The notes: a model not told the origin generated them from the letters alone. A stretch of DNA of 64,000 nt from Syntrophotalea acetylenica (GCF_001888165.1 NZ_CP015455.1:2288001-2352000); one strand, 5' to 3'; shown: positions 1 to 8,614, counted from the stretch's first letter. Made by a program: numbers and translations.

Positions 1-538
1 GCCGCGGGGTGAAAGCGCCCCCGACGATGAGCGGCTGCGCCAGGAATTGCTGGCCAATCCCAAGGAGCGCGCCGAACATATCATGCTGCTCGATCTGGAA
101 CGCAACGATCTGGGGAAGGTCTGCCAACCCTCCAGCGTTGAGGTCGACGAACTGATGGTGCTGGAGCGCTATTCCCACGTCACCCACATCGTTTCCAACG
201 TCAAGGGACGCCTGCGCAAAAATGTCGGGCCTTTTGCCCTGCTGCGGGCGGTATTTCCCGGCGGCACCATTACCGGCGCGCCGAAGAAACGCTGCATGGA
301 AATCATCGAGGAACTCGAACCGACGGGGCGCGGCACTTACACCGGAAGCGCCGGCTATGTCAGCATCACCGGCAACATGGATTTCAATATTCTGATCCGC
401 AGTTTCCAGAAATTCGACAGGGAACTGACCTATCAGGTCGGCGCCGGCATTGTTGCCGACTCCGATCCGACCCGCGAATGGCAGGAATGTCTGCACAAGG
501 CCGCGGCCTTGCGCCTGGCCCTCGGACTGGCATCATGA
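1..538 (+). CDS. pabB: Aminodeoxychorismate synthase component I (3' part)
   Basis: C-terminal part of a chorismate-binding enzyme of the PabB/TrpE family. The reading frame is open from base 2, so the start lies left of the window. Visible family motifs are NPKERAEHIMLLDLERNDLG, GGTITGAPKKRCMEIIEE and GAGIVADSDPTREWQEC, which line the chorismate-binding core. PabB aminates chorismate to 4-amino-4-deoxychorismate for folate synthesis in the cytoplasm. The stop codon overlaps the ATG of the next gene (ATGA), and that gene is aminodeoxychorismate lyase. This context favours PabB over anthranilate synthase TrpE. It looks like host core genome, ahead of the island. Confidence 0.9.
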   Translation, partial: PRGESAPDDERLRQELLANPKERAEHIMLLDLERNDLGKVCQPSSVEVDELMVLERYSHVTHIVSNVKGRLRKNVGPFALLRAVFPGGTITGAPKKRCMEIIEELEPTGRGTYTGSAGYVSITGNMDFNILIRSFQKFDRELTYQVGAGIVADSDPTREWQECLHKAAALRLALGLAS

Positions 539-1368
539 TCGTGAACCTCGACGGCCGGTTTTGCACCGCCGAACAAGCCTGCCTGCCACTGCAAGACAGC
601 GCCCTGCTGTTCGGCGACTCCCTGTTTGAAACCATCAAGGTGCAAAACAACAAGGTGTTGCGAATCGAAGCCCACCTGGACCGACTGGCGCTGTCGGCCT
701 CGCTGCTCGACTTCCCCCGCAACCACGACGAGGTCCGCACCAACCTTCTGCAAACCGCCGAACGCTGCCCCTGGCCTTTGGCGCGCCTGCGCCTGACCCT
801 CACCAGGGGAATCTGTAATGGACTTGCGGTACCGCCAGCACAGCATGCCCGAACCATCATCACCGCCGTCTCCTGCAGCGACCCCGACGACACTCAGCGC
901 AAGGCCGGAGCCACGTGCGTTTTTGCCCCCAACCGGCGCGTCAACCCCCTCTCCCACCTGCCGCAGATGAAGCGCGGCAATTACGCCGACTGCCTCTACG
1001 CCGCCCGCTACGCCCAGTCACGAGGGGCCCGCGAGGCACTGTTCCGCACTGACGAGGGTCATATACTCGAAGGCGCCACCAGCAATTTGTTCCTTATCCG
1101 GGACAAAACCCTGATTACCCCGGCCGCCGGAGAACTGGTCCTGGCCGGCGTCATGCGTCGCCAGGTCCTGCAGGCGGCCGATACCCTCGGCTTTACCGTC
1201 AGACAGCAGCCCATCGACATGCAGACTCTTTTCCAGGCCGATGAAGCTTTTCTCACCAATGCCATTATCGAAATCATGCCCATTGCCCGGCTGGAAAATT
1301 TCCCCCTTAAACGCGGCCCCCTGGCCCTGGAGCTGCTGCAGGCCATCCGCAATGGCGCGGCATCCTGA
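535..1368 (+). CDS. pabC: 4-amino-4-deoxychorismate lyase
   Basis: A 277-residue class IV PLP-dependent aminotransferase-fold protein. It should cleave aminodeoxychorismate to 4-aminobenzoate and pyruvate in folate synthesis. Family features are the N-terminal LLFGDSLFETIKV segment, the MKRGNYADCLYAARYA segment that holds the likely PLP lysine, and EGATSNLFLI, typical of the cofactor phosphate site. The start at 535 is chosen because the ATG overlaps the pabB stop as ATGA, implying translational coupling; an in-frame start at 478 would run back inside pabB. D-amino-acid or branched-chain aminotransferase are relatives, but the pabB neighbour decides the call. Confidence 0.88.
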   Translation: MIVNLDGRFCTAEQACLPLQDSALLFGDSLFETIKVQNNKVLRIEAHLDRLALSASLLDFPRNHDEVRTNLLQTAERCPWPLARLRLTLTRGICNGLAVPPAQHARTIITAVSCSDPDDTQRKAGATCVFAPNRRVNPLSHLPQMKRGNYADCLYAARYAQSRGAREALFRTDEGHILEGATSNLFLIRDKTLITPAAGELVLAGVMRRQVLQAADTLGFTVRQQPIDMQTLFQADEAFLTNAIIEIMPIARLENFPLKRGPLALELLQAIRNGAAS

Positions 1369-1437
1369 ACAAACGGCCAGTCTCTACCAAAACCTCTTGA
1401 CCATCGGCAAACATGTCTTTATAATCCATCCCACTTT

Positions 1438-1523
1438 GCCGAAGTGGTGGAATTGGTAGACACGTCGGTCTCAAAAACCGATTGCTTATGGCAGTGCCGG
1501 TTCGATTCCGGCCTTCGGCACCA
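1438..1523 (+). tRNA. tRNA-Leu (anticodon CAA)
   Basis: The acceptor stem GCCGAAG (1438-1444) pairs with CTTCGGC (1513-1519), followed by A and an encoded CCA. The anticodon stem CGGT/ACCG encloses the loop CTCAAAA, giving anticodon CAA (reads UUG). The T-loop GGTTCGATTCC is canonical and a long variable arm fits a class II leucine tRNA. The 3' end of such genes is a usual target of P4-type integrases, and one lies about 700 bp downstream. Confidence 0.95.
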
Positions 1524-1535
1524 ATAGAGAAAATG

Positions 1536-1560
1536 GCCCCTGATCCGTCAGGGGCTTTTT
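1536..1560 (+). terminator. Rho-independent terminator after tRNA-Leu
   Basis: Perfect 8-bp stem GCCCCTGA (1536-1543) and TCAGGGGC (1548-1555), a 4-nt loop, then TTTTT. It ends the tRNA transcript just before the presumed island. Confidence 0.9.
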
Positions 1561-1773
1561 CTTTGTCCAATGTGATCCAATACCGTCTTAAAAAATCCGT
1601 ATATTTTCTTAAATTCAAGCATTTAGACAATTTCAAAAAATCGAAATTCTCTCTCATCCTTTTGCCAAACCGTCCACTCTTATACCATTTCATCCTTTGA
1701 CATCCGGCAAATTCCGGGGTAGAATTTTCCAAAACTTGGCCCCCGGCAAAAAAACCCTACCCCTGGAGGCAAG

Positions 1774-2228
1774 ATTTTCACGCCCAAATCAGCCGTCCCT
1801 CTCACGGACAGCCAGGTCGAAGAGGCCGTCGCAGCGGAAAAGCCGTTCAAACTCTTCGATGGCAAAGGGCTCTTTCTTCTCGTTGCACCGAAAAAAACAG
1901 CGGTACCAGCAAATGCTGGCGATTCAAATACCACTTTCAGGGCAGGGAACAGCTTCTTGCGCTCGGCACCTACCCTGAAGTGTCTCTTTTTGAAGCACGC
2001 GTCCGTTGTGAACATGCGCGGCAACTGCTGGCGAAACAACTGAACCCTGGCGAAGCCTACCGAGAAGCGAAAGCTGAAGAAAAAATTCTGGCCTCAACAG
2101 TGGATCCCGGTCCGTCCGTAAGTCTCAATATGGATGGAGACGTGGTGATCCGAAAAGGCCGCTCAACGCTCCGGTTGAACGAAGAAGAATCACAATTCGT
2201 TGCTGACCTGCTGAAAAAACTGAGGTGA
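1774..2228 (+). pseudogene. Frameshifted N-terminal remnant of a P4-type integrase with a foreign tail
   Basis: Two reading frames join into the N-terminal (DUF4102-type) domain of a second phage integrase. Frame one reads PLTDSQVEEAVAAEKPFKLF then DGKGLFLLVAPKK to about 1896. Frame two resumes with CWRFKYHFQGREQLLALGTY and PEVSLFEARVRCEHARQLL. The switch falls in a run of seven A (1891-1897). A GGAGG (1765-1769) precedes an ATT where an ATG is expected, so the start codon also seems lost. From about 2090 the frame no longer resembles an integrase and encodes a charged tail ending EEESQFVADLLKKLR. A GTG at 1980 could still start an 82-residue protein that stops 4 bp before the intact integrase. 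The catalytic domain is absent. Confidence 0.75.
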
Positions 2229-2232
2229 AAAA

Positions 2233-3489
2233 ATGCCGCTGACCGACATGAAGATCCGAAACGCCAAACCAACCGCAAAACCACGCAAGATGTTTGATGG
2301 CGACGGACTCTACCTCCTCATCTCCCCAACCCAAAAACCCGGGCGGGGAAAATCCTGGCGGTTCAAGTACTTTTTTGACGGCAAAGAAAAACTCCTGTCT
2401 ATGGGAAGTTATCCCGAAATCGGCCTTGCGGAAGCCCGCTCACGACGGGACCAGGCCCGCAAGTTGATCGCCAATGGCATCGACCCTGCCAAGGAAAGAC
2501 AACGCCAGAAACGAGAGAGAGCAGCGCAGATCGCCAATACGGTTGAGCTTGTCGCCAAAGAGTGGCTGCATCGACAGGAAGGCGTTCTGGCCCCCAAAAC
2601 CATCTACAGGATTGAACGTCGCCTGGCCAATGACGTCTACCCCGCCATTGGTAGCACCCCTATAGCTGATCTGGTTGCCAAAGAAATTCTCGAAAAGGTG
2701 CTGCGCCCTATTGAGGATCGCGGCACCCTGGAAACCGCCCATCGTGTCCGGGGGACCTTGTCCCAGATCATGCGTTATGGCGTGGCCTGCGGCCTGTGTG
2801 AGCGGGACGCAACCGTCGACCTGCGAGGAGCACTGAAACCGATCCAGCGTAAGCACCGTGCCGCCCTTGATAGTGAAGGGATTCCCGACCCCGCCAAGGT
2901 CGGGGCCCTGCTGCGGGCAATTGACGGGTTCGACGGCAATCCAACCGTCAAGGCCGCCCTGCGCCTGCACCCTCTGGTAGCAACCCGCCCCGGCGAACTG
3001 CGTCACGCGGAATGGACAGAAATCGACCTCGACCAGGCCCTCTGGTCAATTCCGGCCGGCCGCATGAAGATGAAAAATCCGCACATCGTGCCGCTTTCGC
3101 CGCAGGCGCTGACGATTCTGCGCGAGTTGCAGCAGATCACCGGTAAGGGAACCTATCTCTTTCCATCATCCCGTTCAGCAGCACGGCCAATCTCCGACAA
3201 CACTCTGAATGCAGCCCTGCGTCGAATGGGCTATGACGGAACAGAGTTTGTTTCCCACGGCTGGCGGGCGATCTTCCGCACCCTGGCCGACGAAGTGTTG
3301 CAGGAACGGATCGACATCATCGAGGCTCAACTTGCCCATCAGGTTTCCGACGCCCTCGGCCGGGCCTACAATCGCACCAGCTTCCTGAAGGAGCGCCGGG
3401 CGTTGATGAACCGCTGGGGGAGTTATCTTGACGGCCTGAAGAACGCGACCAAGGTGATCTCTCTGGTCAAACGAACCGGTTCCAACTAA
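2233..3489 (+). CDS. int: P4-type tyrosine integrase
   Basis: A 418-residue site-specific recombinase. Residues 1-90 form the DUF4102-type arm-binding domain, about 100-185 the SAM-like core-binding domain, and 215-390 the catalytic domain. The catalytic set is visible: R252 in TRPGEL, a lysine in RMKMKNPH (about 279), H342 and R345 in HGWR, H369 in LAHQ, and Y379 in AYNR. Such enzymes insert islands into the 3' end of tRNA genes, and a tRNA-Leu lies just upstream. SD-like GAGGTG precedes the ATG. It is probably the enzyme that integrated the element occupying the following tens of kilobases; the matching attachment repeat was not found in the window. Confidence 0.95.
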   Translation: MPLTDMKIRNAKPTAKPRKMFDGDGLYLLISPTQKPGRGKSWRFKYFFDGKEKLLSMGSYPEIGLAEARSRRDQARKLIANGIDPAKERQRQKRERAAQIANTVELVAKEWLHRQEGVLAPKTIYRIERRLANDVYPAIGSTPIADLVAKEILEKVLRPIEDRGTLETAHRVRGTLSQIMRYGVACGLCERDATVDLRGALKPIQRKHRAALDSEGIPDPAKVGALLRAIDGFDGNPTVKAALRLHPLVATRPGELRHAEWTEIDLDQALWSIPAGRMKMKNPHIVPLSPQALTILRELQQITGKGTYLFPSSRSAARPISDNTLNAALRRMGYDGTEFVSHGWRAIFRTLADEVLQERIDIIEAQLAHQVSDALGRAYNRTSFLKERRALMNRWGSYLDGLKNATKVISLVKRTGSN

Positions 3490-3840
3490 CGAACGGCTCT
3501 TTTCTTCTTCGCGCAATCGCCGCCTGAAAAAATTTACCTACTCGCGCCTTATCTTTCCTTCTCTCTACATTCCGGTCGCACCTTTGTTTGGAAAACCGGC
3601 AACTAATAGAAATTTGATACGTCTCTTGAATTCCGTTCCACCAACCACTCTCTGGTGATTGAGCTCCCATTCTTGTCGTTGATCCGCCCAAAACCCTCTT
3701 TCCCGCAATGGACAATGCTGGATCAGTTTTCCTTTTTTATGACAGATTTATCCCTGTCCATCTTCCCCCCTACCCGATTTGCCTGACAAGGACGTCAAAA
3801 GTCCAGGTTGTTCACCACAGACACGTAAAGGAGAAAGTTC
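3490..3840. other. Intergenic region after the integrase
   Basis: About 350 bp without a convincing gene. It should hold the promoter of the AlpA-like gene; an AAAGGAG Shine-Dalgarno lies at its right end. A minus-strand open frame here has no recognisable similarity and is not called. Confidence 0.5.
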
Positions 3841-4083
3841 ATGGCCAACAACCCTCTCCCCGAAACCGGGTTCCTGCGACTCAAACAGATCATCGGTGAT
3901 CCCAAGGCGAAGCCACCCATCCCGCCAATCATTCCGATCTCTCGCAGTTCCTGGTGGCAGGGAATAAAAAACAAGAACTACCCAGCGCCAGTGCGCATCG
4001 GCAAAAGGGTCACTGTCTGGAAATCCGAAGAAATTCGCGCTTTAGTCAACGGCACCTGGCAACCCGAGTCCGCTGATGACTAG
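3841..4083 (+). CDS. AlpA-like regulator / excisionase-family protein
   Basis: An 80-residue protein of the AlpA type found next to P4-like integrases. It has the expected FLRLKQIIG opening, ISRSSWWQGI (recognition helix region), then YPAPVRIGKRVTVWKSEEIR, the wing plus helix of this winged-helix fold. AlpA relatives activate or direct excision of P4-type islands. The ATG follows AAAGGAGAAAGTTC. An insert PKAKPPIPPIIP between the first helix and the recognition helix is longer than usual. Confidence 0.8.
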   Translation: MANNPLPETGFLRLKQIIGDPKAKPPIPPIIPISRSSWWQGIKNKNYPAPVRIGKRVTVWKSEEIRALVNGTWQPESADD

Positions 4084-4116
4084 GGCCAACGGCATCCACG
4101 TCGGCCTGAGTCACCA

Positions 4117-4263
4117 GTGCCGCCTAAAGCCTTGCCTGAAGAACTGCCACCGGCCCTGCCCTTCCCCGGCCAAATCGGCATCATGTCTGCGTTGCAGAAG
4201 GAGCCGGTGTTGACTTCCACCCTGCCCGAATGGTGGCGGAGGATTCCGACTCGGCTGCATTAG
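4117..4263 (+). CDS. Possible small protein downstream of the AlpA-like gene
   Basis: A 48-codon frame starting at GTG and rich in proline and leucine (PKALPEELPPALPFPG, then LPEWWRRIP). It is in the same frame as the AlpA-like gene, 11 codons after its stop. No clear Shine-Dalgarno is seen, and no family is recognised. It may be a read-through remnant or chance; listed because codon use resembles neighbouring genes. Confidence 0.2.
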   Translation: MPPKALPEELPPALPFPGQIGIMSALQKEPVLTSTLPEWWRRIPTRLH

Positions 4264-4431
4264 AGAGCTCCTGAGAGCAAATTCGGAGGACCGATTTACT
4301 CTCGGCAACAAGGAAACCTACCCATGCAAGCTATCCAGTCGAAGAAAAAAACCAACAAAAAAGTTTTTCGAGGTCGTGACACCTTTTACCTAAGTTCCCG
4401 GCATGGCGTTCTGGAAAAAATAGGAGAATTG

Positions 4432-4467
4432 TTGACAATATGTATAGTGTGTAGTAAACATTACACA
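4432..4467 (+). promoter_or_regulatory. Promoter and palindromic operator overlapping the XRE start codon
   Basis: TTGACA (4432-4437) is followed after 17 bp by TAAACA (4455-4460), a fair sigma-70 promoter. An inverted repeat TGTGTA (4448-4453) / TACACA (4462-4467) covers the -10 region and the first base of the ATG. No Shine-Dalgarno lies in the 15 bp before the ATG, so the transcript may be leaderless. The layout suggests autorepression by the HTH protein encoded here. Confidence 0.55.
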
Positions 4468-4820
4468 TGAACGCATTTGGGCCATATATCAGACAGCGCC
4501 GCGAGGAGCTGTTTCAGGATGACAGGAGCTTTTCTCTCCGACAGGTTGCCGGACGTGTCGGCATTGAACCTGCGTACTTAAGCAAGATTGAACGGGGCGA
4601 TTTTGCTCCCCCTTCTGAGGATGTCATACGAAAGCTTGCGCACGAACTTGGAGAGAATGCGGATATCCTTCTGGCGCTTGCAGGTAAGGTTTCCAGGGAT
4701 CTGATGGAGATCATTGTCCAGCGGCCAAAGCTGGTTGCGGAGCTTTTGAGACAAATCAAAGAGATGCCCGATCATGCGGTGCTACGCGTGGTCCGGGAAG
4801 TCAAGGACGGAGACTGGTAG
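4467..4820 (+). CDS. XRE-family HTH transcriptional regulator
   Basis: A 117-residue Cro/CI-type protein. Residues about 7-62 form the helix-turn-helix: SLRQVAGRVGIEPAYLSKIE is a textbook XRE HTH core, followed by LAHELGENADILLALAGKV. The C-terminal half is a helical region of unknown role. It probably represses its own promoter through the palindrome overlapping its start, and may control the gene that follows 17 bp later. Pairing of a small XRE protein with one downstream effector gene is common in accessory modules; a toxin-antitoxin-like arrangement is possible but nothing in the partner points to a known toxin. Confidence 0.85.
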   Translation: MNAFGPYIRQRREELFQDDRSFSLRQVAGRVGIEPAYLSKIERGDFAPPSEDVIRKLAHELGENADILLALAGKVSRDLMEIIVQRPKLVAELLRQIKEMPDHAVLRVVREVKDGDW

Positions 4821-4837
4821 CGGACAGGGAGGAAACC

Positions 4838-5413
4838 ATGGTCAGCCTCACAAAAAATACGTTGGAGTTCAGTTTCCCGGACGTATCTTCACTCGCTCAT
4901 TGCTCCATCGAGTTTCAAAGGACGCTTCGCATCCCCGATGATAACAGGAAATACCCTCTCCCACCCGGGCTAGGGGCCTTCCCTCTCCTGCATGTTGAAG
5001 ACTACGCAAAAACAGCGCCGGCGACCTGGCGGGAACGCGGGGGTGTTTTTTTGCCGATGTACCAGGCGGAAGCTTTGTGGATAAATTTCCAGGGTTATTA
5101 TCCTTGTGCGGTCAAAATTGCCGCCGGTAAAATCAACGCCATCACTGGCGAGTCCTGGCGGAATGAGCTTTCAGCGAAACCTCAGGATTATGTCGTGATT
5201 CCTAAGCAGCCCTGGCTGGACGGATTCAGTGTGGGCAAAGGCTTGATTCGCCAGTTCGTTGCCATGCCCCTCGGGCAAGGGTTTACCGCAGAAGAGCAAC
5301 TGACCGGAAAGGCGGATATCGGAGGGATTCAAATCAGCGTCTTCCCGATGAAAAAAGAAGTGCATCAAAAGCTATTCCCCCCGTCGAAGATTCCGGCATC
5401 AGGTTTTGTTTAA
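4838..5413 (+). pseudogene. Conserved protein of unknown function, N-terminal part (frameshifted)
   Basis: A 191-codon frame with conserved-looking blocks LPMYQAEALWINFQGYYPCA, QDYVVIPKQPWLDGFSVGKG and IRQFVAMPLGQGFTAEEQLT. I recall such blocks from uncharacterised proteins but cannot name a family with certainty. The frame stops at 5413. The C-terminal half continues in another frame from about 5390 (MGLAPGGLMHQEIFEDEYG and onward), so one gene seems split by a single-base slip, most simply at the CCCCCC run at 5378-5383. The ATG is 17 bp after the XRE gene and preceded by GGGAGG. Function unknown. Confidence 0.6.
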
Positions 5414-5788
5414 ACCAGAGCGTTTGCGAGGAAAGCGCCACTATGGGGCTCGCTCCAGGCGGGTTAATGCATCAGGAAATTTTTGAGGATGAATACGGGA
5501 TCGAGGTTTGGGATGCGACAGAGATGGCCCGTTGTTTTGTTCATCTCGCCAATAGCGAGCAGTATCTGGACATAACTGGGCATGTTCCGCCCACCGAACC
5601 TCCGACAGCGAAACAATACACCAATGCTGGAATGCCTTGGTTCGATTATTACGCAGCCGATCAAAAAGCCCTGCAAGGAGCCAAGGCCTTAGCAGAACTG
5701 GACAGCATCGCCGCAAAGGTGGTCAAGTATGGGAAAAAATTTCTTAAGGGGAATGACCCTGTCAATCCAACGCGAATCGTTTCTGATC
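5414..5788 (+). pseudogene. C-terminal part of the same split gene, interrupted by IS3
   Basis: Frame with MGLAPGGLMHQEIFEDEYG, RCFVHLANSEQYLDITGHVP and PWFDYYAADQ, which reads as the second half of the preceding protein. The ATG at 5443 may allow separate translation. At 5788 the frame enters the left terminal repeat of the IS3 element. Joining 5788 directly to 7017 gives an open continuation of 12 codons (DPSFFRAKRACE) and a stop at 7049-7051, whose last base is the A of an ATG at 7051. The IS therefore seems to have landed near the 3' end of this gene. Confidence 0.55.
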
Positions 5789-5813
5789 TGTCAACACTTT
5801 TCCGGACACATGA

Positions 5814-6659
5814 TTACGCAGCTTTTTTCATGGCCTCAAAGACCAGCGGAGCTTCGTTCCCGTTGGCGGAGTGACGCCGCTGGCGATTGTAAAACACTTC
5901 GATGTACTCGAAGATCGACGCTCTGGCTTCGACGCGGCTTTCGTAGTCGCAATGATGGACCAGTTCAGTTTTCAGAGTATGGAAAAAACTCTCAGCGACA
6001 GCATTGTCCCAGCAATCACCCTTTTTGCTCATGCTGGCCAAAATGCCGTGGGTGAGGTGAATTTTCCGATGGCTCTCAGAAGCATATTGACTGCCGCGAT
6101 CACTGTGAAAAATCAGGCCCCGGGCTGGCTTGCGCTTCCAGATCGCCATTCGCAGGGCATCATTGACCAGCGCGGCGTTGATCCGTGAACCCATGGCCCA
6201 GCCGACCACGGCCCGAGAGAAGAGATCTATGACAACGGCCAGGTACAGCCAGCCTTCACGCGTCGGAATATAGGTGATATCGCCGACATAAGCGGTGTCG
6301 GGCGTTTCGACGTTAAATTCGCGCTCAAGCAGATTAGGCGCAATGGGCTTGTCATGTTTGGAATTGGTTGTCGGCTTAAATTTGCGCTTGGTTTTGACCG
6401 CCAAACCTTCTTCCTGCATGAGCCGGGCGATGCGCCGGCGGCTGATGACCGTACCTTGCTTGTCCAGATCGTCTTTGATTCGCCGGGTGCCATAGGTTTT
6501 TCGGCCTTTTTCGAATACCCCTTTGATTTGGGGGCGAAGCGCGTCATCGGCAAGGCTGCGGTTGCTGGGCGCTCGGCTCAAGCTCTCATAGTAGCCGCTT
6601 CGGGAAACTTGCAGAACACGACACATGGCCTGGACGCCGAATTCAGTCTGCTGTCTCAT
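5814..6659 (-). CDS. IS3-family transposase OrfB (DDE catalytic subunit)
   Basis: A 281-residue protein with an N-terminal HTH region ([10 protein letters not shown]) and an rve-type integrase core. The acidic residues are visible in [10 protein letters not shown] (first D), [11 protein letters not shown] (second D) and [15 protein letters not shown] (E). It lies in the -1 frame relative to orfA. The minus-strand tract AAAAAAAG (6710 down to 6703) near the end of orfA is a typical slippery site, so the active OrfAB transposase is probably made by programmed frameshifting. Confidence 0.93.
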   Translation of the reverse strand: MRQQTEFGVQAMCRVLQVSRSGYYESLSRAPSNRSLADDALRPQIKGVFEKGRKTYGTRRIKDDLDKQGTVISRRRIARLMQEEGLAVKTKRKFKPTTNSKHDKPIAPNLLEREFNVETPDTAYVGDITYIPTREGWLYLAVVIDLFSRAVVGWAMGSRINAALVNDALRMAIWKRKPARGLIFHSDRGSQYASESHRKIHLTHGILASMSKKGDCWDNAVAESFFHTLKTELVHHCDYESRVEARASIFEYIEVFYNRQRRHSANGNEAPLVFEAMKKAA

Positions 6660-6670
6660 CCAGGCGTACT

Positions 6671-6970
6671 TTACCGACTGTTCTTTGCAAAGTACGCCGC
6701 CGCTTTTTTTAGGATGTCACGCTCCTCTTTGAGTTGGGCAATTTCGCGCCGCAAGCGCTTAAGCTCTTCGTAGGGATGCTTGTCCCCCGCGCCTTCTTCG
6801 TCCACGGCTTGGGGCTGATGATACTTTGCAACCCAGGTATACAGAGTGTTCGGATTGACCCCCAGCGCTCTGGCCGTCTGGGAAATCGGCTGATCAGATT
6901 CGACGGCCAACTTCACGGCGTCTTGCTTAAATTCTGGCGAGTACTTCGATGGCATCGGACACACCTCCAT
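6671..6970 (-). CDS. IS3-family transposase OrfA (HTH subunit)
   Basis: A 99-residue protein with a helix-turn-helix ([35 protein letters not shown]) and a C-terminal leucine-zipper-like helix ([20 protein letters not shown]). It binds the IS ends and, with OrfB, forms the transposase. Its last codons overlap the A7G slippery tract used to shift into orfB. Confidence 0.93.
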   Translation of the reverse strand: MEVCPMPSKYSPEFKQDAVKLAVESDQPISQTARALGVNPNTLYTWVAKYHQPQAVDEEGAGDKHPYEELKRLRREIAQLKEERDILKKAAAYFAKNSR

Positions 6971-7083
6971 GGTCAGGTATTTTGCCTCATTTTGTGTGTC
7001 CGGGATAGTGTAGCCACATCATTCTTTAGGGCAAAAAGGGCGTGTGAGTGATGGCCAGTGGTGATCACTTGGTGGAGGATGGC

Positions 7084-7722
7084 ATGGCACAAGCTAACGT
7101 GGCAATCGAGACAACCGAAGAGAAATGGCATGCTTCTCCAGTGATCTCGTATAAAGGGCCGATCGAGAGCGTTCGGAAGTATATTCCAAAATTCGAGCGT
7201 CGATCCTTCGGCCCCAGCCTTGCGGCTCCTCTATATCGAGGGGAGCCCACCCTGTTTGAGAATCCGGAGGTGCCGTCCGGGGTCAACCCCTGGTATGACA
7301 CTATTGTCAGGATGCCATTGGCATCGGAAGGGACCAACGTTTCGGAAATTCCTGTTGGGATCGTTTCTCCCCAGTACACCCTGCTTCAGCACCATACGGT
7401 TATTGACGAAGCTTTGAAAGCCGTCGGGGCATTGGGTACCAATTCCTCTCAGGTCACAGCCAGTATAGATTTGACCCACTTTGGCGAACGGATGAGACTT
7501 GGTCTTGTTTGGCCGGAAGAATTCAGCCTTACCCTGGATGGCGATGACAGGATGGCCCTTAGCCGAATTTTCCTTCCCCGGTTACCAGAGCGTCCTCATC
7601 GATCTCGAACAGATCCGGTGTGGAGCGATGGACGCCGATACCGTGCTCCATCAAAAGCATCACGAGTTGCTCTCCGTTCATCAGGGCGATGGGGGTCTTG
7701 TCGGGTTGAACAGCCTCTTTGA
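7084..7722 (+). pseudogene. DUF932-like plasmid/phage protein, truncated at the restriction island
   Basis: Residues up to about 7558 (SPQYTLLQHHTVIDEALKAV, LRLGLVWPEEFSLTLDGDDR preceded by GERM) resemble the N-terminal half of DUF932-type proteins of plasmids and islands, role unknown. After MAL at about 7558 the similarity stops exactly where the stop codon of the opposite-strand mrr gene begins; the remaining frame to 7722 is antisense to mrr and not family-like. GGAGG lies 6 nt before the ATG at 7084. An upstream ATG at 7051 overlaps the stop of the preceding gene and is the alternative start. The truncation marks an insertion or deletion junction. Confidence 0.6.
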
Positions 7723-8614
7723 CGGCTCCCGGGCTGAAATCGCTAGTGGTGATGATCAGGCCTTGCTCGTGCGCTCCGAGGCTGCCGCGCACCTGCTGCA
7801 CGACCGGAGCCTGGATGTTGTTCTTGAGCTTCCACTTTTTGACTTGGACAGCCATCTTGATGCGGACCACGTCACCCACCACCAGGGTGCCCCGAACATC
7901 GATGCCGCCGTCGCCACTAAGTTTGGTCACCTCGACCATCTCGAAACCCATCTCCGCCAGCAACTGCGAGATAAGCTCCTCGAACTCGCCGGGCTTCATC
8001 GCCAGCAGACGTTCACGCAGGGCCTTTCGAACTTGGTGGTTGTGTTGCTCGATCTGGAACGCCAGCCCGCGACCCATCCATTGGCTCAGGCCCACATAGC
8101 CACGGCCGTGCTGAACGAAGCGGGGCCGCTCACCGCGTTTCTGCTGGCGTTTGATCTCGGTAATCACCTGGGCATACATGGTGGCCTCGGGCGTTTTTCC
8201 GCCGGTTACCAGCCAGCCTTTTTGCAGGGCCTTCTCAGTGATTTCCTTGTAGTGCATCGGCTTCTTGCCGCCGAACTCCTCGAGCACCTTCTGAGCGCAA
8301 TCGGTGAAGGAGAACCCCGCATTTGTAGGATGAGGTTTTGGAGCCTCTTGGACGGTCGCAGGAATCGGCGCAGCGCCGCTCGATATTTTAGTGGAATCCC
8401 GAAGCGCGAAGGTCTGAGGGCCAACCTTTACAAAGGTCGATTTGTCACCATTTTTCTTGATGTCCGAATACAGACTGGCGCTCACGGTGGCTTCAGGCGT
8501 CTTGCCATCAGAGGTCCAGAGCCCAGCAGCGATGATCTGCTCAGCAATTGCTTTAGCGTGCAGCGGGGTTTTTGCCTTTTTCAGCACCTCAGTGGCGGCA
8601 GCCTTCACGGACAT
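7559..8614 (-). CDS. mrr: Mrr-type restriction endonuclease with two HARE-HTH domains
   Basis: A 351-residue protein. Residues about 1-72 and 101-178 are two copies of a HARE-HTH domain; each contains GKTPEAT and an EIK or DIK motif. Residues about 200-320 form the Mrr nuclease domain: F211-E212, D239 in GDGGID, and Q257-V-K259, the expected PD-(D/E)XK-like active site. Mrr enzymes cut modified DNA. The start ATG directly follows the stop of the upstream gene (TGAATG), and GAGGAGG supplies the SD, so it is translated with the YgjP-like peptidase and the type I system. The two HARE domains may read DNA methylation (inference). Confidence 0.9.
   Translation of the reverse strand: MSVKAAATEVLKKAKTPLHAKAIAEQIIAAGLWTSDGKTPEATVSASLYSDIKKNGDKSTFVKVGPQTFALRDSTKISSGAAPIPATVQEAPKPHPTNAGFSFTDCAQKVLEEFGGKKPMHYKEITEKALQKGWLVTGGKTPEATMYAQVITEIKRQQKRGERPRFVQHGRGYVGLSQWMGRGLAFQIEQHNHQVRKALRERLLAMKPGEFEELISQLLAEMGFEMVEVTKLSGDGGIDVRGTLVVGDVVRIKMAVQVKKWKLKNNIQAPVVQQVRGSLGAHEQGLIITTSDFSPGAVKEAVQPDKTPIALMNGEQLVMLLMEHGIGVHRSTPDLFEIDEDALVTGEGKFG

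Larger units (their letters stand above)
5789..7016 (-). mobile_element. IS3-family insertion sequence, apparently intact
   Basis: A 1228-bp element with terminal inverted repeats: the left end TGTCAACACTTTTCCGGACA (from 5789) matches the complement of the right end (TGGCTACACTATCCCGGACA, ending 7016) at most positions. It encodes orfA and orfB on the minus strand with a -1 frameshift signal between them. No matching 3- or 4-bp target duplication is seen (flanks GATC and CATC). Confidence 0.9.
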
